The position numbers were made by a program, and so were the translations under genes. From contig JADNRV010000091.1 in NCBI GenBank assembly GCA_015499995.1, forward strand, positions 1-64,000: DNA of 64,000 nucleotides, in the 5' to 3' direction. The DNA is from Flammula alnicola. Its lineage: Eukaryota; Basidiomycota; Agaricomycetes; Agaricales; Strophariaceae. Shown here one piece after another: positions 38,852-54,100 of this stretch (position 1 is its first letter; each line of letters opens with the position of its first letter). Below the pieces are notes generated by a model. The model saw nothing but the letters and a program-made list of their open reading frames with translations. It was not told the DNA's origin and did not search any database.

Positions 38852-39760
38852 TTATGTTGCCTCTGGGCTGGATGGCGTGTCGTCTGTTTTTGACTTGGCT
38901 CTCTTTGAACCCTTGTCAGATTCTGACTGGGGGATCTCGATCCTGGATTTTTCGTTTCCTTTGGGCGCTAGCCTCTGCACGACGGGCAAGTTGTCCCATT
39001 CCTCTTGAAGATGCGTCTTAAGACTGGGCATATTCTTCATCTCTGTATCGCAATGAAAGCAGCTAAGGCTTTCCTTTAATATTGGTTCGTAGTTGCTCGG
39101 CTTGAGTTGCTTGACCTACGTATACAAAATGAGTCTCTTCTACGTAGAACGACGCGTCGTTTCCTTGAGCTTTTTGACAGTGCTCACCAAATTTGCAAAA
39201 TAGGTAGGCTCGGCATCGAACCAGGAGAGGACGTCATCAAGATGCAGGAAAAACCCGAGTTTGGGAGGAACGAGTTGTAGTGCTTCTTATTCTTCAGTTT
39301 CTCTGAACACAAGTCTGCGGAAAGGACGTGAAGATGAACATGTCTGATAACGTGGCACAGAAACCGTCAAAGGGATTATAGAAAGGAACTCGAGTACAGA
39401 GGATACGCACACCATCGACGGCGCCCCGTGGAATCCAGTCCATACGTCCCACTTGAATCCATGCCGCTTGACCATCTCATCTTGGATTTCCTTCTTCACG
39501 GCTTTCGCATCTTCAGCGAGCGCCGTGATCACTTCCTTAGCTTGTGTCTTGTCCCCACTCAATAGCTCCCGTAGACTGCTGAGGGTGGTGGCATCCAGCT
39601 TGGGTTCCTGTATGCGCGACAGAATAAGAAAGTGGAACATAGACTTGGGAAATGCATCAAAGATGGTTATGTTCTTCGCGGAATGCTCGAAGAGGATAGA
39701 CGCAGGCAGAGATTCTGGGGCCTTTTGAGCATATCTTCGGAGAATAGTGAGATTCGACAT
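38852..39760 (-). CDS. HNT3: Aprataxin-like DNA repair protein Hnt3
   Basis: Removes 5'-AMP from abortive DNA-ligation intermediates. Start at the ATG at 39760 (MSNLTILRRYAQKAPESLP). The HIT domain contains FDAFPKSMFHFLILSRI and the catalytic motif RHVHLHVLSADL (about 39320-39345). The C-terminal zinc finger reads SCFHCDTEMKNMPSLKTHLQEEW, the C2HE-type finger typical of aprataxin. A Lys/Ser-rich tail ends at 38852. One frame slip near 39266 (between HYNSF and PKLGFFLHL) needs one extra base. The length of about 260 residues fits fungal Hnt3. Confidence 0.88.
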
Positions 39761-40142
39761 TGGAAGGCGTTCCAGCTGGTTGAGTAAGAGTTGCTAATTA
39801 TAATGAGGGGCTTGCATTCCGGGGCACGGCCCGCGCGCTCTGAGAAGGGACAATTTCGTGGTCATCTTACTCACATCTGTCATCTGTGACTAAGTATCAC
39901 GTCGAAGAGTATGATGAAAAGATGGATTCCGCCTGTTGAAAATATTTGAGGTGTTCAATGTATTCATAATTCAACACAAAAACACGAGTTGCAAAAAATA
40001 ACAAAGCAGTATATGTGTATGCGTGAGGGTGGTTCTATAGTAGAATAGAAAGAGCGTTTGTCAGTTACTGTACAGGGTCTATTGTAATGGCATGAGGTTG
40101 AAAATATTATACAAAGCAGCCTTTCGTGCTTGAATATTAGGT
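39761..40142. other. intergenic region
   Basis: Upstream of HNT3 and downstream of the TBC gene (both minus strand). No gene or repeat recognised. Confidence 0.5.
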
Positions 40143-43100
40143 TTAAGGACGAGTCGTCTTCAATAAGTCCCTGAGGTTGTCGGAAAGTTGCAACGCAGAG
40201 AGATTTGTCGCAGCCATCTTCGTAGAGGCAGTTGAATTCCTATTCCGCAAGTTGTTGGCTGAGTTGGGTTTCGACTGCTCCGCCTGCCGTCGGTCGATGT
40301 CGGCCACAATCTGGGCGAAAGAAAGGAAAAGAACCTCCGCTTGACTCAAGGTGGTGTCAAGCTCGATCGTCATACTGAGCTCATTGCAATACTGAAAAAA
40401 AATTGGCGAGATTAGCATTTATACCGCAGTGCACTTGACGTGTCAATGTACCTTCAAGATCTCGTCGAACTGAGGACATTAATCAAGATAATGAGCAACC
40501 AACCAGACAGGAAATAAAACGGAAGAGAACGAACCTCTACGAGGTATCTAAGTATCATATCGCGATGCGACTCAAGCACTGCAAGGGCAACGAAGAGAAC
40601 GAATCCGTTGGTGTAATAGTCCGTCCACAAGACTTCCCACAACCGAAGCACATCGTCGAAGGGAAACTCTCGCTTAAACGATATCAAGACCCAGCTGGAG
40701 ATCAGGACATATGAATGAGGTCACGACTTTTCAAGATGTAGACCAGAAACGCACCGGAAGCAGAAGAAGAGATTCAAGGCATCAGTTTTTTCTGTCACAA
40801 ATCGTTATTCAGGGCTTTGCATAATTTCCAAGGAGGACACGCACCTAGATGTCTGAACAACTCTGGGTCCATTACTTCAATGAGCTGCTGCAATGTCGAG
40901 AGTTGCTTCTTCATTCCACTCTGGTCTCGCTGGAAATTTTGCTTCTGCAAGACAATGTAAGGATAGGAATCACACAGCAAAATTCACTCTCACCATGCGG
41001 TTCATGACTTCCACGAAACACCAGAAAGTCGTTTCTTCATTACCCGCCATCACAACGTAGAGAGGCGCGCAAAGATCGGACATCCCCTGAACGTAGCCTG
41101 TATGGGATGAAAAGGCTCAGACTAAATGATACAGATACTTACGCCACAATAAGACATACCCAGCTCCTTTTCGTAAAAGTTGTACGTGAGGAGGATAGCC
41201 GCCATCCGGTCCACATGCTCGTTGCTTGGCGATTGAGCGCCAATATCACTCATATTGGGAGAGATGATCGAGTAGTGCTTTTGTAGCGTCTTTTCGTCGT
41301 CTAGGTCTGTGGTGGGTATTTCTGCTGGGGCAGAGAACAGCGGTTGGTTTCTATCCGTCCGCCGACAGTCAACGTCGATTCTATGGCGTTCCTGTGAGAG
41401 AGGACGGTAAGTCAGACTATGATGTGTGACGGCAACAGATATGAACATACTTCCAGAACTTCTACACTATCGAATACTTCTGGCACACCACACCATTCAT
41501 CCTTGACTGCTTGATATTTCTCTCTAGAAAGACATGAATAATGTGAATGAATATTACAAAACGGAATATTAACCTTTTCGTTTGCCACAACTTCTCTCTT
41601 TCGTCCGGAGTGGCATCCCATTTGAGCACCCCAAGCACGAAGGGCCAGATTTTCTGCCGCAGAGTTCCCTTAGGGCTGATCCCCCTTCGGAATACTTCGC
41701 GCCTCATCTCTTCTTCCGTGACAGTCGGCTTTCCGTCTTTACCAAACCAGCTTGCCCACGTCTTCTCGTCCACAGGGTGAGAAGGATCCCGCGATGACTT
41801 GGGTGTAGGAAGGTTAGAAGTCGAATGCAGCAGCTCGAAAATACCCAACGAGGAATCCTCTTCAGACACCCCTGACGGGTGAGATGGCAGAGCCTGAGCC
41901 TCCTTTCGTCGAGCGCGCTCTCCTTCCTCTGCGACAATCCTTGCCCACCGCGCAAGGTAGACGCGAGCACTTTCGAATTCTCCAACTCCTCCTTTTTCCA
42001 CCCAGCTTCCCCATTCCCATTCACCGTCTGCATTGACGAGGCTTCTTACAGGATCAGGAAGGTGCGGCACAATTGGTTTAGCAAGGGGATGAGAGAGAAT
42101 GTTTTGAGCGGCATGACGCGTCGCTCGCGTAATATTTGAAAACGATTGCAACAGCGCCATGCGCGCTTGTGATGAAGGGTTCGTAGGCGAGGTAGGAGAG
42201 CCAAGTGATCGATGCAATACAGAGGATCGTTGGGAGTAAGGATTGGGGGCACTGGATGAACCCGAGATGGGTCTCGGTCGACGATGAGCGGGGACGGGAG
42301 AATGCGAATTGGCAAAGGATGACTGCGCAAGAATATCATCCACCGCCTCGTCTGCGAAAATTTGGGTAGTATGGGCCTCAATGTCAGCACGAGAGGGATC
42401 CATGAGGAACAAGGTCGGCTGTAATGTGGACCGCAGAAGATGTGCATAGTTTCTCAGTCGGGATAAGAGGTCTTCGCCGTCCCAGGAATTGATAGATTTG
42501 GGAATATGGGATGAACCTTGCGTGGGCGGTGGAGGATAGGGTGTCACGTTAGGTTCCTTACTTTGCGGCGATCTGGGACTTTGGAAGGTGAATGAATGCG
42601 ATTCATCGTCATGAAAGTGGAGCGTAGGAAGGGTATCTCCGTTTATTAAGTTAATTCCAATAGATCCATCTTAAACTGGAAGTCAGACGAAGGCAAACAA
42701 GGCGTCAAGAACAAGGAATACGTACACCAGGAAGAGAGCGATGGTGGGTTGACAATGAGGGAGTATATCGAGGTAAGAGGTACGGAGAATGCGTAGGATT
42801 CTGGACGCTGTGTTGGTAGCTCAATAAGAACGATGTCTAAGCAGTGAAAGTTAAAGATGAGAGAAGTATCACGACAATACCAGACCACGACTTACCTTCG
42901 TCCTCCTCCGATGAAGTTGCTTGCTCCTCGACCTTTACGAATTTGTCCCATTCCGAAGTACCTCTCTCATTGAGGAGGGTTTCTGGTATCCAAGCCAAGA
43001 GATAAATAGGGTTGATCACTTCCTATAAGCACATTAGAAGGGTTACATGTTCACAAGTGTATACGCACTCGTTTAACGAGCGCTACGAATCCTGGAATAT

Positions 43101-43438
43101 TATCTCTGGCATATGCGGTAGGGTTCACGTATACTTTGGACTTGCTGTACAATAATCGATACTTGTCGTCGTCCTCGCTAATTTGCTTTAACTGGCTTGG
43201 GCCGGGGCTTCTGTGCGCTTGATTTCTACCATGGATTCTGACTGGGATCAAATGAAATGCTTGGGGGTCAAAATGGGGGGTTATAAGCAGATCGCACTTG
43301 CTTACGGAGCTGGTGGATAGTACGCTGTCTATGGAAGATGGTCGTGGGTTATAATCAACCATGAACAGAACTGCGGCGTATGTACAATAGAGTGGAACTG
43401 TCCAAGTTGAAGTAGTTACTGCGATCTTGCTGCGCCAT
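40143..43438 (-). CDS. GYP7: TBC-domain Rab GTPase-activating protein (Gyp7-like)
   Basis: Accelerates GTP hydrolysis on Rab GTPases of the endosome/vacuole route. The ATG at 43438 starts MAQQDR; after an intron comes the Gyp7-type N-terminal PH-like region (SKSKVYVNPTAYARDNIPGF). A long Ser/Pro linker (42547-41900) precedes the TBC domain: RRGISPKGTLRQKIWPFVLG, the arginine finger motif RIDVDCRRTDR (about 41360-41390), the glutamine finger motif GYVQGMSDL (about 41080-41160), WCFVEVMNRMKQNF and REFPFDDVLRLWEVLWTDYY. It ends at 40143 after a helical tail (CNELSMTIELDTTLSQAEV). Both catalytic fingers (R and Q) are present. Splicing is multi-exon. Confidence 0.93.
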
Positions 43439-43666
43439 TCTTTATCGTCATGTCACGTGATTTATATCGCCTTCACAAAAGACTAAGTATTCTGGGCCCA
43501 AGGCTTGAAGATGGGGGGCAAGTTGAAATGGGTAAGCGCGTAGAATACGTGCCTTACGAAACGATATATGCAGTCACTCATAAGTCCGAGAAAACATTGT
43601 CAGATGAAAGAAGGAATCAATACGAAAGCAAAGGATACATCATGGCTTCCCGGCAATATCTAACAA

Positions 43667-44089
43667 TTACTTTTGGTATGACCACACATTCCGGAGGACT
43701 ACCCACGAAAATTAGACAATACTAAAGATAGAAAAATATAGCAACTCACGTCCGGCCTTGGTCGCCAACCTGTTGATGGAATCATCGCTCTCTCCTTGGG
43801 ATCGGACTTGGCCGCAGAGGGCGAAAGTGGTGGAGGTGTTCAGAGCCTTGCCATCGGCGTCAACGTCAACAATGGCGATCTGGACCGAAGCGTGGTCCTT
43901 GGAGGTGATCAGTCGGTCTAGGGACGAGTGGAGGTCAGAGAATTTGATCAAATCATTTCAAATCTTGAACGCACTGGTCGCCGAGCACTTGCGGGGAACG
44001 TAGAGGTCGACAAGGACACCCTATACAAGTTGGTCAGCATCTTGTCCTCCTGAGCAAATGACAGCAACACTCACTGAGTCGTTTTCCAT
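43667..44089 (-). CDS. RPS21: 40S ribosomal protein eS21
   Basis: Small-subunit ribosomal protein of about 87 residues in four exons. The ATG at 44089 gives MENDS; the next exons read GVLVDLYVPRKCSAT, then NRLITSKDHASVQIAIVDVD and SQGESDDSINRLATKAG, and the last short exon gives LLRNVWSYQK with the stop at 43667. Splice phases agree at all three introns. Sequence and length match eS21 throughout, and no frame break was seen. Confidence 0.95.
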
Positions 44090-44298
44090 TTTGACTTTAG
44101 CTGAGCACGGAACGGCGATGGTAGTGAGCACTAGAAATTAGGAGCGTGGGAGAGTTTCTCATAAACTGTACAGTTTTCTGTATTTGGAATGCCCACTCTT
44201 ACCAAAACGAGATTAGATTATCTCCTTCGCTTCGCGCTCATAACATTTGCAACAACTCAAGGCGATGTGAATGGTTCATTCTCAAGCATCCAACACTG

Positions 44299-45770
44299 CT
44301 ACACAGGCATTGTATCCGCATATGGATCAAAGCCTTTCGGAAATACTTGACGGACGTTGATGTTTATTCTAGACGTCCTCAAGTATTGTTCATACGGTTC
44401 CCATTCCTTCATGAGTGTTTCATCTTCTAGGCTTTCAACTTTCAGATGAGGAGAAGCGTTCCTTCCAAGATACGAGGTACGCCATGGTACGCCCGTCGAC
44501 AAGCAGGACCGGACATGATCACCACGTCTCCAGAGCGTAGGAGGATTGGGATGGGCTCAGTATCCCTTGTTAAGCCACCGATCAGGAAAATTGCAGCATT
44601 TCCGAGGCTAATTGATATACATTAGGGACCAGTAAAGATACATATTAGATTTGGGAAACTTACGAAATGGAGACCAGCGGCGATGTTGCGCACACTTCAG
44701 ACCGATCAACATGAGCCATAAGGGTGTCCCTTTCCTGATAAAAGTTGACGATCCCAGCATCAGGCTCTAAAGAGAAATTATTCAGACAGGAATTTAAACT
44801 AAGAATATGGATGCAAGGCTCACCGTATGTTTGATCCCAAGTATCCCAATCAGGTCCAGCTGTTCCCCAATCTGCCTGATTTGAAGCATGGACCTCTTTC
44901 CAGTCAACCATCTTCACAGCTTCGATACATATTGACCGCAACTCCTGGTCGATCGTGCCCCTTCCCTTTGTAAAATCATACTGTTTGGTGCCCCAGTGAT
45001 AAAACCACCCAATATTTGCCCAACGAAGTTTATAGACCAAGGAAGACACAGAGGCAGGTTGGACCGTCGGCGAAGGCTCTGGAGGTGGTTTAGGTGTTGT
45101 CGACATTGTCTTGAAACTTTCGAGGGACGCGGGTTCATTATTAACCAGTTGTCGGGGACCGGAAGGTAGAGCCTTGGGTTGCTCAGATCCTGATGCCCTT
45201 GGTTTGACCTGGAAATCTCTTTCAGGATCATCCCTTGCCAGCAGCCATGAATTCCAAAGGCCATCTTCCGGTAGTAAATAGTGTGCGTCGAGATTGGTAT
45301 CGTTAGGCTGTCGCGCATGCCGTGCGAGTGACCAGCGCACAAGGTCTCTTTGCTTCTGTTCCGAGACGAAGGAAGGCAAGATGACAAGACCTAATTGGAT
45401 TTGATGTGTTCAAAAATCGTGATTGGCTCATTAGACAGTGTGGCGCACCTGGAATCTGGGGCACGGTGTAAGCATTGGCGGACTCTCGGATCCCGTCTCT
45501 CAGAGGTATCTTCACGTATTCAACAGCGGTAGGAGATCCCTTCCATCTGTCAAGTTCTACTTCTCGAGTTCTGCGTTCATCCGCACACGCTAGATCCAAA
45601 ACGGAGGAGAGATCAGGAGGGGGAAATCGGGCTTTGAAGCGCTTTTCGACAGCTCTGAAGGGGGTCCATTCTTGTTCAATGTTGGCGGGGCGATTCTTTG
45701 TGGTCTTCAGATACTGGCGCTGGGCCTTTCTGTACTCTGGAGTGTTGGGGAGGAGAGTAGAGGAGGGCAT
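44299..45770 (-). CDS. ALKBH1: AlkB-like 2-oxoglutarate/Fe(II) dioxygenase (ALKBH1 type)
   Basis: Nucleic-acid demethylase family, acting on DNA or tRNA. Start at the ATG at 45770 (MPSSTLLPNTPEYRKAQRQY). The N-terminal helical extension typical of ALKBH1 precedes the catalytic core: KLRWANIGWFYHWGTKQYDF, the iron motif HVD in TLMAHVDRSE (about 44680-44710), SLGNAAIFLIGGLTR, GDVVIMSGPACRRAYHGVPR (second His ligand) and the 2-oxoglutarate-binding Arg in RININVRQVFPKGF. It ends at 44299. A frame slip near 44457 separates the YHGVPR block from the C-terminus; one extra base restores it. Confidence 0.9.
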
Positions 45771-45864
45771 CGAAATGTGAAAGCAACATGGCCAAACACG
45801 GGTACTACGAGGATGGCAGCGGAGATTTGTTCATTTTTAGATTTACTTTCTTGTTTTCTGACTG

Positions 45865-48141
<2,277 letters not shown>

Positions 48142-48498
48142 TTAATTTGTTGCATAGAACCGCCCCCCTGGATAATATTATTCGTAGAGTCGCAGCGCAT
48201 AACTTATAGCCTAGTAGAAAGCCCGATGATGTACATAATACAATACATCGAACAAAAAACTTGAAAGGAGCCTGGCCACAAGCAAGATGGATTTGGTGGG
48301 AGGATAGCATTCAAGATATCGACGGCTGAAATAATAGCGGAGTACTACGTACTTAAAAAAAGAAACTCACAGAACTACATATTTCGGATTTATCTCAATA
48401 AACACAGGTGCGAAAGCAGGGTTCGTTAGATGGTCGTCCATTATTTTTTGGGGTAGTGGGGTTGTACTTAATTGACATGTCGTGCAAGGATCGTGAAT
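48142..48498. other. intergenic region between convergent genes
   Basis: 3' flanks of LETM1 and SHR3; nothing recognised. Confidence 0.5.
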
Positions 48499-49346
48499 TT
48501 AGGACGCCTGGACGCGCTGTTGGAGGAAAGGCTTGACTTTGTCGTCGCGGATACTAATCTCGGGTGTTTTGGCGCGCGATCTCCGACCCTTAGCCGCCGC
48601 CGCCGACGTCTCGTCGGCCTGTTCACCCATGACGAAGTCTTCCTCGTCGTCGTCCGCGCTCTCCGCCCAGAACCGGCCCGCCTGGAGCGCCAGCACGCCG
48701 GTGAGCGCGACGCTGCAGATGAGGTTGCTCGAGGCGAGCTCGAGGGTAGCGTTGCGCAGCGTACTGGGGATGGGGTCTTTTAGCTGGTGCGTAGGTAGAG
48801 CGCTGAAGACGGTCAAGATATCTTAAAAAGGAATATTGAGTATTAGGTAGACAGAGAAGTGAGAGAAGGAGAGATGATTTAATGAAACGGGAATTAACAA
48901 CACACCTGGAAGTACTGTGTATAGGTACATTACAATGGTCGTTCCAAAGAGGACTGTTGAGAGGAAAAGACTCATAAATTAGCAGGGCAGACAAATTGGA
49001 ATTGCAAGGAGTGTGATGCGGACTTACAGATACTTCCTCCATCAAACATGATATTTCCCGCTCGCAGGTCATTAAGGCTCCAGAGGATTGTAGTCGCTCC
49101 AAGGATAACTACCGCAGAGAGGAAATAGAATATTTCGGAGGGCCCTTTTGCAAGGATGGAGTAGTAGGACGCTGCGGTCCAGAGATGCTCGTCCGTGACA
49201 GGTGATTTCCATAGTGTCAGGGAGTCCGCGATCCAGTGGGTGAAGAGAGAACCTGCAGGGGTTAGCACGAAGAAAGCACGAGAATAAGAAAGACCAACCC
49301 AAAGGAAGCTAGTAACACATACCACTATGGCTGATCGTACGCCCAT
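48499..49346 (-). CDS. SHR3: Shr3-like ER packaging chaperone for amino-acid permeases
   Basis: ER membrane chaperone that helps amino-acid permeases fold and enter COPII vesicles. Start at the ATG at 49346 (MGVRSAIVVCVTSFLWVGLS), the first membrane helix. The family pattern FTHWIADSLTLWKSPVTDEHLW follows, then YYSILAKGPSEIFYFLSAVV, further membrane helices (VVILGATTILWSLND; NLICSVALTGVLALQAGRFW) and an acidic, then basic cytosolic tail ending LQQRVQAS at 48499. About four membrane segments, as expected. Recognition rests on the SPVTDE/LW pattern and topology. Confidence 0.8.
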
Positions 49347-49452
49347 GTTCGATTCGACTAGTTAGCAGTATACCCTGGACTCTGCCGCTCAACTTTTGAA
49401 AGCGAATATGATCGGCCAAGTTTCAAAGTCCGATCATCTCTTCTCACTACAT

Positions 49453-50213
49453 ATGCAATCTCTCCGATGTACCTACCAGCTCGGTCCTTCGATAGGCTGT
49501 TGCTGAACACGCTCTGTCAGCGCCCTCGCTCTTTCATTCGACAGTGGCTATTCGAGAAAGTGCCGGGATACCATGGTTCGTCGACCCAAATCCCGTTCCT
49601 CAGAGATTCGCCGCACGACATCTACCTCCCCATGTACCAACGGCGCATGGTAACGCGCCTATACTACCTACAGACGCGCCGGACGTCTTGAAACATCTCC
49701 ATGCAAAGCTACTAGAGTCTCCTCATCTGGACAAAGCGTATCTAGTCGTGACCCCTGCTGTACTGCCTGCTCCAGGTCCACCCTTGCCTCTGCGAGCACC
49801 TCACGGTCGTCGGAAACGAGGAGGCACCTATGCTGGAGAGTCGATATACGATAACGGCGGCGGAGGAATCTGGAGTTGGGTCGTAACCGCGCAGGTGAGT
49901 AGAGCAAAACAAATTGCCGCGAAAAAAAGGCTATTCTAACTCTGCCCAAAGGTAAAAGAAGGAACAGAGAACAGGGGGCTATAGAGTCAGTAGTGCGGCT
50001 AGTTCGTAAAACGGTGGGTCAATCGTTTTTGAATTTGCCTAGGTGTTACTTAACGTGGCGTAGTTGTTGAAACTGGAGCCACCTGTTCCACTTGCTCCAA
50101 AGTCGCGACGGGCGAGTGGGTCCGAGTGGGTCCTGATCGATGCTGGGAATTTTGCTATCCACGTCGTCAGCAAAGGAGCACGCGAAAAGTACTTTAATCA
50201 GGTAGAATGGTAA
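49453..50213 (+). CDS. Mitochondrial ribosome-silencing factor (RsfS/Iojap domain)
   Basis: Three exons. The RsfS core is clear: WSWVVTAQ, then VKEGTENRGAIESVVRLVRK after an intron, and SEWVLIDAGNFAIHVVSKGA and REKYFNQVEW in the last exon, with the stop at 50213. The family binds uL14 of the (mito)ribosome large subunit and controls subunit joining. In fungi related sequence forms the N-terminus of Atp25. The N-terminus is unclear: ATGs at 49453 (MQSLRCTYQLGPS) and 49467 (MYLPARSFDRLLLNTL) both give presequence-like starts, and each needs a frame change near 49510-49560 to reach ESAGIPWFVDPNPV. Confidence 0.78.
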
Positions 50214-51162
50214 ATGGTAACAACATGACGTCAACTATCTCTAGCTCTATATAGTTCCCCCAACTCTAGTCAATGTTTTTTCCACAACTTATACACCTGT
50301 CCTGAACGACCTCAATATGCTTAACCAGTCTGCAAAGGGCCCTAATCTATCCTGGCATTGCCAATCCTACCGTCAAGTCCGGCACGACTGATCCTATACT
50401 TCCAATTTGTACGCTCTTCTTTGGCGAAAACCCTATTCTAATGCGTCTTGTAGGTAAACGACCCCACTACGCCCGCGCTCGGTGCTGGTGCCAACTTCGA
50501 CGGCCCTCGCCAAGCAGCTGCGCACTCAAACGACAAGCTGGCGTTATTGAATCTCGTCCTGGCATCATCGAATCCACCAATATGGATCCATTAAGTAAAG
50601 GAGAACTTGAACAAAGGTATCCGTCAGACACGCTTCTACTTGGTGTTGACAAACGATTATATATGTAGACTCTAATGGATGGCCAAATGCTACATCAAAT
50701 CCGGGATCCCGAATTGCGGGGGAGCAGGGCTATGACGCGCCAGCGCTACGGAAGTCGTCACAAGAGGTACGAAACTGGCGTACGGCCATCTGGCTTGAGA
50801 CGAAGCGACGAAGAATGCAGGATTACGGAAAGTAACCTTGTATAGTATAACTATATTGACACTTTGAAATTGTAATCCAACAAATGTATTTTGGCGATGT
50901 AACTACTAATAACCAAGGTGTAACATTGTACTTTTGCCCACTGCGCCGACAATGTCCATTTTTCTTCGATGCCGGATGTGCACATTTCTCAATGTACCGA
51001 CCCTAGTTTTTTTTCAAAAATAACTCTAAGCCAGCAGGTGCTTCTGGAACAATCATTACAAGTACATACACTGCGATCTTTAGACGCCCGCCATCTGATA
51101 ACTTGAACACCGATACCCAATACCCAATACCTGCTCGCTATCGTCTCCCATACTCGCTCCAT
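50214..51162. other. intergenic region with possible gene fragment
   Basis: Upstream of the RdRP gene. Around 50340-50600 there is protein-like sequence in changing frames (LIYPGIANPTVKSGTTDPIL, then DPTTPALGAGANFDGPRQAA) without a convincing start or family. The rest shows nothing recognisable. Confidence 0.35.
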
Positions 51163-54100
51163 ATGAACGTGGATATCAAGTATATTCCTTTTGAGGCCGA
51201 TAACTGGACGGTGACGGGTGCAATTGCCGCTGTCCTTCATTCTGAAGACTTCGCACCTGTAGAAGTTGAGGGCAGACTGCTCAACTTCCGCGTCAAGTTC
51301 AATACCAATTCCGGAGAAGACTCGGATATCCGCAGCAATGGTACAGGCATCCTGACTCTGCCCACGGAAGAAATTGGACGCAAATTCCTTTCATACATTT
51401 CCAAAGATTCCATCAAGATCGACAAGAGGAAACTCAAGTTTTACAAACGAGACCAACCTGCTCCAGAATGGCTGGCCGAAACTCTAAAGAAAACACCTTA
51501 TATCGATCCAAATATCGAAAAAGAACGACAATGCATAGTCTGGGCATTAGAGAAAAAATTTCCCGTCGATGCAATTCAATTTGGTATTTTCTACCAACCC
51601 AGATATCCGGAGACGGATAAAGATTCCCTTCTTCCTCGGGCGTTTTCTATTGAATGGGAACGCCAATATGTCGAGAACAGTACTGCAAAATTGGAATTCG
51701 ATTACGACCACAAACTCATACTTGTTAAGGTGACTTCTGATTGCCTATCCTTCACAATCAAGTGCTCAACCCGTTTCTCTAGCTTGGAAGTGAATTGATG
51801 GAACAAGATGGCTATAACCTTGCAATAAATTTTGCGAGCATTCAGAAAGTTGGCCTGGGCTACGACGGAAAGCCATGTAAGTTTCCGATATCACCTTCCT
51901 TTTACTACCTCATTCCAATGAGCACAGATATCTGTTTTGATACCCTCACTCCTCCAATAATGGAAAAAATCCCATTTCACCGTACGATGACGGGAGACAA
52001 ACGTGTTGATAATAAAAATTTCAAAGAGCGAGTCGGCTCAATACACGAGGGCCATTCCATAGTGGCACCATATGCCCCACACCTCCGCATCGTTCTGCAC
52101 AACGACGAAAACAACGACATCGACAAATTTGTCGACATGTGCAAAACAGCTGGTCTAGCCGAGAGCATGATAATCCAATTTCGCTATCCTCAACCGGGAA
52201 TTGAAGCCTCTCGCAAAGGCTTTTTCGGTTCAAAGCGCCTTTATGAACTTCACAAGACCCTTGGTAAATTTGACTGGCCTGTGGCTTTCCAATTGGAGTC
52301 GCTGTTACGCAATGGCCTTTTGCACACGGGTGACCTGGATGAACTGCTCCTTCGAATTCGCATCTGACCGGAAATCGTGCCATACGGAGTTCACTGTTTG
52401 TGGGTGAATTATTGCGGCGGTATAATGTGGCTCTACGACTCCGCTCCCCCCGAGAAAGTCCTATGAAATGTTTCCGGCGCGTGCTCGACAAGTTTGAGTT
52501 CTCAAACCCCGGGCCCAGCACTGGCAGAACCTTTCCTTGTTACCACATAACATTTACGCCATCACGGACGATCTTAGAAGGTCCTTATGCCTGTCAATCA
52601 AACCGTGTCATTAGGCGATACCCAGGATTTGAAGACCGTTTTATTCGTGTGGATTTTCGAGACGAGGATCGTCTACAGTATCGCTGGGATAAGGAAGTCG
52701 ATGGCACTTCTTTTCTCAATTGGCGAGTCGGGAGCACTCTCAAGGGCGGATTTGACCTTGCTGGCCGTCACTTCGAATTCTTGGCTTATTCAAGTTCCGC
52801 TTTGCGTGAACATGCTGTGTGGTTCATGAATCCTTTCGATTATCCCGAGAGAGGTTACACCAATGCAGCTGCAATTCGGGATTCCCTCGGGAATTTCAGG
52901 GGTACAGAACTCTTGCGATGGCCTTCCAAATATGCCGCCCGTTTGGCTCAGGCTTTCACGGCCACTGATCCGTCTGTAATATTCAAAAAGTGAATGGACG
53001 AAGTACCTGACCTCAAGGCGGATGATCCAATTACCTGTTTACCGACGGCGTTGGCACAATTTCAAAGTCCTTGGAGATAGGATTTGGGGGAAGCTATGCG
53101 AAACAAAGCGTAACCCAACAAATACATTCAGCCCTCTGCGGTAAGTGTTCTTTGCTACTATGGCAAGAATGGATGGATAAAGTGTGCGAAATAGTATCAG
53201 ATCAGGTTCCTGGGTTATAAAGGCGTATAGTGGTAGACGAGCAGCTTGACAGGCGTGGAGATGGAATCCACATGCGATTGAGGCTGTCGATGAATAGTTT
53301 GACGCCAAGGATGACGATATTCAAATCGCGCCCATCGAAATTGCCCAAGCCTTTGAGCGTCCTAACACTTGTTATCTCAATCGGTGTGTGATACTCCTGT
53401 ATCCCAGCTATAAACGTATCTTAAGCTGTTATAGCCCTCTTGTCATGCTTCTAGAAGCGTCGGGGTGCGAAGAGATGCGTTCCAGACGCTTCAGGATGCT
53501 GCTGTTGCTGATGCTATGACAATCGATGACTCCATCTCAGATTTCTGCAATGTCCTATCACTCACGGTCTTGGATCGTCTTATAGGTTAAAAGAGATCAT
53601 GGGTCGTTGCGAGACGATTACAACATGGAGTTATCTCCATTGACATCCTTTTCTACGACAAATCCGTCAGGTTGCGATGACAGACGTACTGCGAGACATC
53701 AAGCATAGCGCCAGGATTCCCGTTCCGGATAGCTATCTGCTTGTTGGCGTGGCAGATGAGGGACCTGCTTACAGTGGGGAACCTGGATATGAAAATGTTT
53801 ATTGCTTGGGGGTTGGCCAAATCTATGGTAGGACTATATCTTCTACCATTTCAGAGAGAAAGAAAGCATATTTTTTGATTTAGCTTGCGTACAAAACCCC
53901 GGAGATAAGAACCTACCTGGCTTGAAGGAAACGTCAGCATATCGAGAAGTCCTGTGGTTCATCCAGGTGACGGTATGTTTCGGATGAGTCTTGTGTTAGT
54001 CGCTTTTAAAGGCTTATTCTCGTCCTAGTGCAACGTGTCCGCGCAATTGGGAAACCACCCGAAGGACAACTCTGCCTTTTTGGTCACCTTAAAAATGTGG

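Noticed and set aside
52991..52993. TGA in the RdRP gene as a recoded (selenocysteine/Trp) codon
   Set aside because: Agaricomycete nuclear genes use TGA as a stop, and nearby frame slips make damage or sequence error far more likely.
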